This document shows, piece after piece, positions 50,728 through 57,912 of a stretch of 64,000 bases of DNA. A program made the position numbers and the translations under genes. This stretch comes from Sphingomonas xanthus (lineage in GTDB: Bacteria > Pseudomonadota > Alphaproteobacteria > Sphingomonadales > Sphingomonadaceae): assembly GCF_007998985.1 (NCBI RefSeq), contig NZ_CP041659.1, positions 2,163,319 through 2,227,318 of the forward strand, in the 5' to 3' direction. Within the stretch, counting starts at the first letter, position 1, and each line of letters begins with the position of its first letter. The notes beneath the pieces are model-generated. The model searched no databases, had not been told where the DNA came from, and saw only the letters and a list, made by a program, of their open reading frames with translations.

Positions 50728-52364
50728 GCCTGTCCTTCGGCGTCGATCGGCCGCCAGCCGAGCCGGTCGAAAACCAGTTCGATGATGCTCGCTTCCGCGC
50801 GGAAAGTATGAGGGTTGAAACAGGATGTCGGTCCCCAGGGGCTGGTACCGATTTGCCAATGACCAAAGAAGGCGTTCAGCGTTTCCGAGGTACACCAACC
50901 CGACATCATCCAGCGCAGCCAGTGCCGGCCTGAATTGGCAAATAATGGGAAGCTTCCACCCACCATTTGGTTTATCTCGCCCCACACTTCGGAGAATTTC
51001 AGCGTCTCGATGTCGTTGCCGACAATTTTGAACATCGGGATGTCGCCCTTATCCACCTCGTCCATGACCCAGCGAAACGCCGCCGGTGACAGCACGGATT
51101 TCAGGCTTTGAAGATGCGCCTCGAATGCATGGATCTGTTTTCGTACCGCGGGAGCCACCCAGACCAATCGAGTGTGAGGACACTCCTTCGCCTTGTCCCG
51201 TATCGTGGCGAAGCCCGTATTCGGGTCGATTGATCGGGAGGCCAGGCTAAGTCGTAGTTGTCCGCGATGACCGGTGGCGAAGCTCACCATTGCAACGACC
51301 TGCAAGGTCAGCGCGATATGGACGTCTCGGACGTTTCCTTGAGCTTGAAGGATGCGGTCGAGAATGACGGCGATAACAATCTTGATCGTACGCCAGGAAG
51401 GGCACCTCGGATTGCCATAATGAAATTTTCGACTGCGAGGGTGAACGCGGATGTAAATGGTACCCTCGAAAATCCACAGGGTGGAGCTAAGGCGCCACAG
51501 GATTCCGGTAATCTTCCAAATCCCGTAGACGATCACTGAGCGTGACATGGGATGATCGCTGTCCGTGAAGCGTGCCGCTGGCCCGATATTGCCGCAGCTT
51601 TGATGTGTAAGCGCGACGGTCAGCCACCGTTCCAGCGCCTCAAGCGTCCTGGAGCTTTTCCGGGGTCGACCCGGCTCGCCCATACGCCGCCGATTAAGAA
51701 GCAGTTGGATCTGGGCTTTGAGTTTCTTGTAACTCGAAGTGAGGAGCGGCTTGCCCGTAACTGCCCGCCTGGCACTAAGCTTGTAGAAACACTGAGCTGT
51801 CAGGGGCGACAGTTGAAAGGCTATGAAATAGGGCTCTTCGTGGACGAAGGGGCCCTTGGTTCGCCGCTTTTTCCGAAGCCTGGCTTCTTGCCGGTTGGCC
51901 GAACCTCCGACGAGGTTCCAGTAAGGCCGGCCTTCCAGATCAAATATAATGCCTTCATGGGCCGGGTCCGGCTCAACGGTGTCGTGAACACGAAGCTGCT
52001 TGAGATAGGATAGCTTGCGCCCGGTCGTGATAATGGCGGCAATGGCAAAACGCGCCTCCGCCTCGAGGAGCGTGCAATTGTCTGGCCAAGCGCGCAGCAT
52101 CTGGCCGACTTGCGCGACGTCGACCTTGGAAAGGTGATTCCAGCTTAAGGGCAGCAGCTGGTTCCGGCGGCTTTTGCCGCGAACAGCGCCGTTGAGCTCC
52201 CTTTGCTCTTTCCGATGTGCAGCCTCATCGTCGAGCGGCGGTGAATTGTCGTTCGAAGATATAGGCGGCGCGGCTGCCGCCGACCTGTGCAAGACACTTG
52301 GTTGCGGAGAGGATTTGCGCTGCCGCTGAATAAGCGCGGCAGGGCCGTCAGATGATTTGCTCAC
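50721..52364 (-). CDS. Tyrosine-recombinase-like partner lacking the nucleophile
   Basis: A 547-residue protein translated just before the giant recombinase (7-base overlap). Its C-terminal half keeps recombinase landmarks: R367 in SFATGHRGQLRLSL, K391/K393 in IRDKAKE, HxxR at H481/R484 in NSGRHWLRWMM, and GHW at 501-503. The following stretch, QIGTSPWGPTSCFNPHTF, has no Tyr where the nucleophile should lie. It is therefore probably catalytically dead and may form a heteromeric complex with the 1110-residue protein. The N-terminus is polar and low-complexity. Remote homology is inferred from motif order only. Confidence 0.6.
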   Translation of the reverse strand: MSKSSDGPAALIQRQRKSSPQPSVLHRSAAAAPPISSNDNSPPLDDEAAHRKEQRELNGAVRGKSRRNQLLPLSWNHLSKVDVAQVGQMLRAWPDNCTLLEAEARFAIAAIITTGRKLSYLKQLRVHDTVEPDPAHEGIIFDLEGRPYWNLVGGSANRQEARLRKKRRTKGPFVHEEPYFIAFQLSPLTAQCFYKLSARRAVTGKPLLTSSYKKLKAQIQLLLNRRRMGEPGRPRKSSRTLEALERWLTVALTHQSCGNIGPAARFTDSDHPMSRSVIVYGIWKITGILWRLSSTLWIFEGTIYIRVHPRSRKFHYGNPRCPSWRTIKIVIAVILDRILQAQGNVRDVHIALTLQVVAMVSFATGHRGQLRLSLASRSIDPNTGFATIRDKAKECPHTRLVWVAPAVRKQIHAFEAHLQSLKSVLSPAAFRWVMDEVDKGDIPMFKIVGNDIETLKFSEVWGEINQMVGGSFPLFANSGRHWLRWMMSGWCTSETLNAFFGHWQIGTSPWGPTSCFNPHTFRAEASIIELVFDRLGWRPIDAEGQAC

Positions 52365-52565
52365 AATCAGACCAGTTACGCGGTTACAACAACGGCGCTG
52401 CTAAGGTCGCGTCCTTAACAAAAGGTTGGCACCGTCAAGCCGTTCGATGGCGCCGTCATGACGTCCCGCAGCGATCGATCGAAAAGAGCAGAGAAGGGCT
52501 TTGCTGACGTCGATCACAGAGGCTTTATCAACCGTTGCGTAAGACAAATCGTCTAACGCTGCCGA
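52365..52565. other. Right flank of the putative mobile element
   Basis: No gene seen. CGTAAGAC-aaatc-GTCTAACG at about 52537-52557 is an inverted repeat with one mismatch and a 5-base spacer, similar in form to tyrosine-recombinase core sites. It lies directly before the DUF1294 gene. No matching copy was found by eye at the left side. Confidence 0.4.
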
Positions 52566-52844
52566 ATGCCAATCACTCTTGAAACGGTTGTCTTCGCTCT
52601 TGTTGCCGTGAACCTGTGGACCGTACTCAGGTTCTGGCAGGACAAGCAGCGTGCGGCGACAGGCAAGCTGCGGATCCCCGAGGGTGATCTACTGGGCCTG
52701 GCCCTGATTGGCGGTTCGCCGGGAGCGCTGCTGGCTCGTCGCCTGTTCAGGCACAAGACGCGCAAGGAGCCGTTCTCCACCCGCCTCACCGTGATTGTCA
52801 TGATCCAGGCTGGGGTTCTGCTGGGGCTGGTAGCCACTTCATAG
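52566..52844 (+). CDS. DUF1294 membrane protein
   Basis: A 92-residue membrane protein (ATG 52566). It has a first segment TLETVVFALVAVNLWTVLRFW, then DKQRAATGKLRIPEGDLLGL, GGSPGALLARRLFRHKT and a final segment VIVMIQAGVLLGLVATS. This is the DUF1294 family, of unknown function. A small hairpin (CACTTC-N5-GAAGTG) overlaps the stop. It lies between the mobile element and the EPS operon. Confidence 0.85.
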   Translation: MPITLETVVFALVAVNLWTVLRFWQDKQRAATGKLRIPEGDLLGLALIGGSPGALLARRLFRHKTRKEPFSTRLTVIVMIQAGVLLGLVATS

Positions 52845-52882
52845 CGAAGTGCGGATCACGGGCTTCTCACCGGCGGAGTAAT

Positions 52883-54847
52883 TTAGGCCGCAATAGTCCC
52901 TGACATTCCACCATCCTCGGCGGTGTGGACCTGCGCATGAGAGGCGGGCGTATATCCCGGAACCATGTCCAGGATTTTCGTGACCGTGCGCGGCTCATCG
53001 AGAGCGTCGATATGCTGCTTCAATAGATCGAACTGCTCTTCAAGATGCATCCACGCCAGATGCTGCTCCCGGGCACGAACGATACGGGGGTGGCATGTAG
53101 GCTCTGCGCTCGCATCGATGAGAAGCTCTTCATATAGCTTCTCGCCGGGCCGAAGCCCCACCTCGACCAGCTCAATATCCCCGTCGGGATTCTTCTCATC
53201 CCTTACGGTGAGCCCGGAAAGCTCGACCATGGCCTTGGCAAGATCCGCAATTTTCACGGGCTGCCCCATGTCGAGCAGGAAGATCTCGCCGCCATGCGCC
53301 ATTGCGCCCGCCTGGATAACAAGTTGGGCGGCCTCGGGGATCGTCATGAAGTAGCGAGTGACGTTGAAATCGGTGAGCGTGATGGGTCCGCCGCGGGCGA
53401 TCTGTTCGCGGAACCGAGGAACGACGGAGCCGCTCGAGCCCAGCACATTGCCAAATCGAACGGCGGTGAAGATCGTGTCTGTCTGGGCGGCGGCACGTGC
53501 CTGGATGACAAGTTCGCAAGCTCGCTTGCTCGCGCCCATGATGTTGGTGGGACGTACTGCCTTGTCCGTGCTGATCAACACGAACTTCTCGCTGCCAACC
53601 CGTTCTGCATTGAGGGCGGCGTTCAGCGTGCCGATCACGTTGTTGCGAATGCCGGCAAGACGGTTGGCCTCGACGAGCGGCACATGTTTGTAGGCCGCGG
53701 CATGAAAAACCGTTCTGGGCGACCAGCGATCGAACAGGCGGGTACAATCGAGTTCGTCAGCAACGTCCGCGAGATCCGCAACGATGCTGATCTCCAAATT
53801 CTCACGGGCTGCAAGCTCGCGAAGCTCGGTGTCGATCTTGTAGAGGAAAAATTCGGATTGGTCGGCAAGGATCAGCTGCCTTGGCAATTGGCGAAGGATT
53901 TGCCTTGCCAGTTCGCTGCCGATCGAACCGCCCGCACCGGTGACCATCACGACCTGGCCATGGACGTCACGGGCAAGCAGCTCGGGCTCGGCAGCTACCT
54001 CGTCGCGGCCGAGTAGCTCTTCGATCTGGATCTCTTTGAGGTCAGAGGTCGAGACATTGCCAAACGCAATCTGCGAAAGGCTCGGCAAGGCCATCACCCT
54101 GATATGGCTCGTGGCCTTGTAGATGCTGTCGATGATTTCCCGCTTGGTCTGGCGCCGGACCGACGGCATGGCGATGTAAACGTCAGTGATATCCTCGACG
54201 ATCAGAACGCGCTCAAGCTCACTCGAGTGCCAGATCTTCTTTCCCTCAAGGACACGGTTTCCCAGGGACTCGTTGCAATCAAGAAAGCCAATCAGGTCCA
54301 AGCCAGGCTCGAGCCTCATGGACTGGGCCAACTGCCTTCCTGCAGAGCCGGCACCATAGATCAGAACCCGGCGTTGGTTCGGGCGGCGCGATCGTGCTTG
54401 CACCGCATTCCAGATGAGTTGTGCCGCAGTCACGCGAAGCGTGGCCGCGCCAAAGAAGAAGACGAGGGGATGGAGGACCGAGAGGGTTCTTGGGATGCCA
54501 GGCGGCTTAAGCGAAAAGAGGATTGCCGCGAGGCTGACAGAGACGATCGCGAAGACCGGGATCAGGCGGAACACGGTATGCCGGCCCGAGAACCGTACGA
54601 CCGAGCGATAAGTGCCGAAGGGAAGGGCAACGAGAAGCCAGGTGGCCATCGCCAGCGCCATGAATTGCAGCAGCGGCCCGTTGATCCAGTCCCACTCACC
54701 AAGGCGCAACCAGAAGGCGATCCAAACCGCGATGGCACAAGCCGCAAGGTCTGCGCCGACGATCATCAACCGGCGGACTGGCCGGGGAAGGGCTACGAGG
54801 TCTGGCAAATACGCGTACAGCACAGAAACACCCTCTTTCTCGCTCAT
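52883..54847 (-). CDS. FlaA1/WbpM-like membrane NDP-sugar 4,6-dehydratase
   Basis: A 654-residue protein. Four N-terminal membrane segments (LMIVGADLAACAIAVWIAF, FMALAMATWLLVALPFG, IPVFAIVSVSLAAILF, LVFFFGAATLRVTAA), then a first Rossmann unit (VLIYGAGSAGRQLAQSM), then the catalytic SDR (VVMVTGAGGSIGSELARQIL, FHAAAYKHVPLVEAN, ISTDKAVRPTNIMGASKRA). The usual catalytic Tyr is Met in MGASK, normal for the WbpM/FlaA1 group. It makes 4-keto-6-deoxy UDP-GlcNAc precursors. It is the last gene of the minus-strand EPS operon, 18 bases after the Wzc-like gene. Confidence 0.92.
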   Translation of the reverse strand: MSEKEGVSVLYAYLPDLVALPRPVRRLMIVGADLAACAIAVWIAFWLRLGEWDWINGPLLQFMALAMATWLLVALPFGTYRSVVRFSGRHTVFRLIPVFAIVSVSLAAILFSLKPPGIPRTLSVLHPLVFFFGAATLRVTAAQLIWNAVQARSRRPNQRRVLIYGAGSAGRQLAQSMRLEPGLDLIGFLDCNESLGNRVLEGKKIWHSSELERVLIVEDITDVYIAMPSVRRQTKREIIDSIYKATSHIRVMALPSLSQIAFGNVSTSDLKEIQIEELLGRDEVAAEPELLARDVHGQVVMVTGAGGSIGSELARQILRQLPRQLILADQSEFFLYKIDTELRELAARENLEISIVADLADVADELDCTRLFDRWSPRTVFHAAAYKHVPLVEANRLAGIRNNVIGTLNAALNAERVGSEKFVLISTDKAVRPTNIMGASKRACELVIQARAAAQTDTIFTAVRFGNVLGSSGSVVPRFREQIARGGPITLTDFNVTRYFMTIPEAAQLVIQAGAMAHGGEIFLLDMGQPVKIADLAKAMVELSGLTVRDEKNPDGDIELVEVGLRPGEKLYEELLIDASAEPTCHPRIVRAREQHLAWMHLEEQFDLLKQHIDALDEPRTVTKILDMVPGYTPASHAQVHTAEDGGMSGTIAA

Positions 54848-54865
54848 GCCATGAGCGGGATCACA

Positions 54866-57121
54866 TCAACGTCGTTTCATGAAATCCGTGAGCTTCCTCG
54901 GCTCTGATCGTGCGTAGCCATATTGGTAGGCGTAGTTGTCGCCGTAGCCCGACTGCTTCGCGTCGAGCTTGGTCAACACGGCACCCAGAACACCGGCGCG
55001 CACGGCATTAAGCCGATCGATTGCCATGCGCGCCTGCGACGCGCGTGTACGGGCAGCTTCGACCACGAAGATCGTCGCTTGCGCCACCCGGCCGAGCAGC
55101 ACGGAGTCAGCAAGCCCCAGCACCGGCGGTCCGTCGATTACGATATGGTCGAAGTGCGTTCCGGCCTGCAGGAGGAAATCCTCCAGCGCGCGTCCTGCAA
55201 GGAGCTCGGCGGGATTGAGTGGCATGCGCCCCGCGAACATGACCGAAAGCCCCGTTTGTCCGACCGATTGGCAGCCTTGCGTGAGCAGGGTTTGGCCGGT
55301 CAGCACCTCGCTGAACCCGGTCGTCATGCCGCGATTGAGGTGGCGGTGCAGCGAAGGGTTGCGCATGTCGGCGTCGATCAAGAGCACCTTCGCTCCGACC
55401 GATGCCAGGTTTCGGGCAATTGCCAGCGCGGTAGTCGACTTGCCCTCGTTCGCCTGGGTGCTGGTGAACAGCATCGACTTGGGAGCGCCCTCCGGCGACG
55501 CGAACTGGATGGCCGTCAGGATGGAGAAATAGGCTTCGGAAAGATCCGACCTTCCTTCCGTCAGCTGTTGCGTCACTTCGTCTGGAGTAAGTTTCGGGGT
55601 CGAACCCAGCAGCCGGATGCCCAGCTTTTGCTGGAACTCCGAGGGCAGGATGACCGCGTCAGCCATCTGTTCCTTGGCCAGGGCCGCGCCGCCGCCTAGC
55701 AAAAGCCCAAACATCAGGCCGACCGCGAGATTGAGCGGCACGTTAGGTTGCGACGGCGATTCCGGGGGCAGGGCAGCGTCGACGATGGAAACGTTGTTGG
55801 TGCCGACGCCCGCCGCAACGCCGACTTCCTTGAAGCGCTGCAAGAGCGCGTCATAAAGCGCGCGGTTCGTATCGACGTCTCTCTGGATGATGTTGAACTG
55901 AATCGAACGCTGCTGCTGGTCCAACACGGCGCCCTTCAGTCCATTCACGCGGGCCTGCAGCCCTTGCTCTGCGGCGAGGGCCTGCCGGTACTTGTCTGCG
56001 AGCTCTTGAGAAACGGAAGTGGTAACCCGGCCTTGTTCGCGAGCGATCTGCCGGTCCAACTCTGCAATTTGCGAACGCAACGCCGCAACTCGGGGATACT
56101 CAGGCCCGAAGTCGCTTTCGAGCTTGCTGAGTTCGGCGCTAAGTTCACCACGCTGGCCGCGCAGGGCATTTACCGCCGGATTGGCGAGCGAGGAAGCAGC
56201 GGCTGCACCACCACTATTAGCCCGGTAGTCGGCCTCGGCTTGCACTCGGGCGGCCCGCGCTAACGCCAGCTGGGTGCTGAGCTGGGTCAAATCGGCCGAC
56301 GCCAGGGTCTGTTCGCTCGATACACGCCCTTCGCCCGGCACGCCTGAGTTCGTCGCGACCTTAATGATGCCCTGCGCTTGCGCATACTCAGCAGCGCGGC
56401 GTTCGGAATCCTCGAGCTTCTTGCGTGTTGCCTCGATCCTGTTCTGCAGGAAGTTGCGGGCATAGGTGGTTGCTTCATAGCGCCGCGCCAGGTTGGTCTC
56501 GATGAAGTTCTCCGAGATCGAGTTGGCGATGGTGGCGGCAATGTTGGCGTTCGGCGCCACATACCCCACGTCGACGACGCTTGAGCCGGGGAGGGGCGAG
56601 ACCTTGGTATTCCGGTTCACCATCTCGGTTGCGAGCTTGAACCGCTCTTGGCGGGGCATGCCCTTCAGATCGTCAATTGCGCTGTCGTTGTAACCCGACA
56701 GGAAGGTGAAATTGTCCGACAGGCGCAGATCGCGCACCACGGCCTCGGACAGCGACCTGCTTTTCAAAAGCGCGTATTGGGTCTGGTAGAATTCCAGGCT
56801 GGGCCCAGCGCTCTCCTCGGCCTCGACCCCTTCGACATCGACAACCTTGGCCGCTTCGCGGGCGATCTGGATGCGCGCGGTTGCGGTATACTGTCGCTGC
56901 ATGAGCATGCTGGCGAGAATGGCCAACGCGAGGCAGGCGAAGGTAATTCCCCCGATCAACCAGCGATGGCGATAGGCCATCCGCCAATAGTGACGAAGGA
57001 GCGACTCCTCTTGGGGGAGGGGGCCATCATAATATTGCGGGCCGGCAAAGGCGGGGAGTTGGCTACGGCCATGATCAAGTGCGGGTGCTCCAGCGTCGCG
57101 GCCCGCAGGAAGGTTGTACAT
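54866..57121 (-). CDS. Wzc-like polysaccharide co-polymerase with tyrosine kinase
   Basis: A 751-residue protein from ATG 57121; the frame extends into the upstream gene. N-terminal chain-length region: membrane segment WLIGGITFACLALAILASML, long coiled coil, second segment LNLAVGLMFGLLLGGGAALA. The C-terminal BY-kinase has Walker A (STQANEGKSTTALAIA), A' (VLLIDADMRNPS), B (HIVIDGPPVLG) and a Tyr cluster at the end (YGDNYAYQYGY), which is autophosphorylated in this family. It controls polymer length and export with the Wza-like lipoprotein encoded just upstream. Confidence 0.92.
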   Translation of the reverse strand: MYNLPAGRDAGAPALDHGRSQLPAFAGPQYYDGPLPQEESLLRHYWRMAYRHRWLIGGITFACLALAILASMLMQRQYTATARIQIAREAAKVVDVEGVEAEESAGPSLEFYQTQYALLKSRSLSEAVVRDLRLSDNFTFLSGYNDSAIDDLKGMPRQERFKLATEMVNRNTKVSPLPGSSVVDVGYVAPNANIAATIANSISENFIETNLARRYEATTYARNFLQNRIEATRKKLEDSERRAAEYAQAQGIIKVATNSGVPGEGRVSSEQTLASADLTQLSTQLALARAARVQAEADYRANSGGAAAASSLANPAVNALRGQRGELSAELSKLESDFGPEYPRVAALRSQIAELDRQIAREQGRVTTSVSQELADKYRQALAAEQGLQARVNGLKGAVLDQQQRSIQFNIIQRDVDTNRALYDALLQRFKEVGVAAGVGTNNVSIVDAALPPESPSQPNVPLNLAVGLMFGLLLGGGAALAKEQMADAVILPSEFQQKLGIRLLGSTPKLTPDEVTQQLTEGRSDLSEAYFSILTAIQFASPEGAPKSMLFTSTQANEGKSTTALAIARNLASVGAKVLLIDADMRNPSLHRHLNRGMTTGFSEVLTGQTLLTQGCQSVGQTGLSVMFAGRMPLNPAELLAGRALEDFLLQAGTHFDHIVIDGPPVLGLADSVLLGRVAQATIFVVEAARTRASQARMAIDRLNAVRAGVLGAVLTKLDAKQSGYGDNYAYQYGYARSEPRKLTDFMKRR

Positions 57122-57140
57122 GTCAGACAATGCGTAAGCT

Positions 57141-57839
57141 CTACAAAACCGGGATAAAACGAAGGAACGGGAAGGTCGTCGTGGCATCCCGCAGCATTCG
57201 GCGCGCGGAGTTTTCACCAACGACGACGATGTCATTTCCGAACACTTCCGGATCCGCGTAGCGACCCGAACGGATGTCGCGCAGATTGAACATCGCGGCC
57301 ATCTTCTGGCCGTTCACGGTGCGAAAGATGATGACCTTGTCGATATCGGCGTCCTGGTTGACGCCCTTGGCCGTGGCCACTGCCTGCTGAAGGGTCATTC
57401 GCCCGACAACCGGATAAACGCCCGGCTGCATCACCGATCCGTCGACCGTCACGCTGCGCGCGATGGCTTCCTTGATGTTGACGGCGACCTGCGGATTCTT
57501 GAGATATTTGCCCCTGAGCTTCTCGGCGATAGCGTCCGATAGCTGTTGAGGGGTTTTGTTGCCGGCTTCCACCGAGCCGATCAGCGGCATCGCAAAGTTG
57601 CCGGCAGCATCGACCGCGCCTTCGCGCGCGAGTTCCGGAGCATCGAAAACCGTGACGGCAATCACGTCCATCGGGCCAATGCGATAGTTGGTGAAATCAG
57701 TGGAGCTCACCGTGGCATCGGGAGGCGGTAACGCTTGCGCTACGCGTACCGCTTTGGAGTTTTCATCTAGGCCGATGCCGCCACCACAGGCCGACAATAG
57801 CAATGCAATTGCAGCCGATAACGCAACCCGAATGCTCAC
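57141..57839 (-). CDS. Polysaccharide export lipoprotein (Wza/GumB-like)
   Basis: A 232-residue protein from GTG 57839 with AGGAGG at ideal distance. A lipobox (LLLSAC) places it at the outer membrane. The poly-export domain starts NYRIGPMDVIAVTVFDAPEL and has AMPLIGSVEAGNKTPQQLS. A single SLBB-type domain follows (SVTVDGSVMQPGVYPVVG). It is shorter than E. coli Wza, like other GumB-type proteins. It forms the outer-membrane exit for the EPS, with the Wzc-like kinase. Confidence 0.93.
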   Translation of the reverse strand: MSIRVALSAAIALLLSACGGGIGLDENSKAVRVAQALPPPDATVSSTDFTNYRIGPMDVIAVTVFDAPELAREGAVDAAGNFAMPLIGSVEAGNKTPQQLSDAIAEKLRGKYLKNPQVAVNIKEAIARSVTVDGSVMQPGVYPVVGRMTLQQAVATAKGVNQDADIDKVIIFRTVNGQKMAAMFNLRDIRSGRYADPEVFGNDIVVVGENSARRMLRDATTTFPFLRFIPVL

Positions 57840-57912
57840 TCTTATATCCTCCTAGCCAGCCGCAACTGCCGTTGCCGTGAAGCTGTCGCCATGAAGACGA
57901 AGTATCATTAAC

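Noticed and set aside
52553-52837. 94-codon minus-strand frame
   Set aside because: Exactly opposite the recognisable DUF1294 gene.
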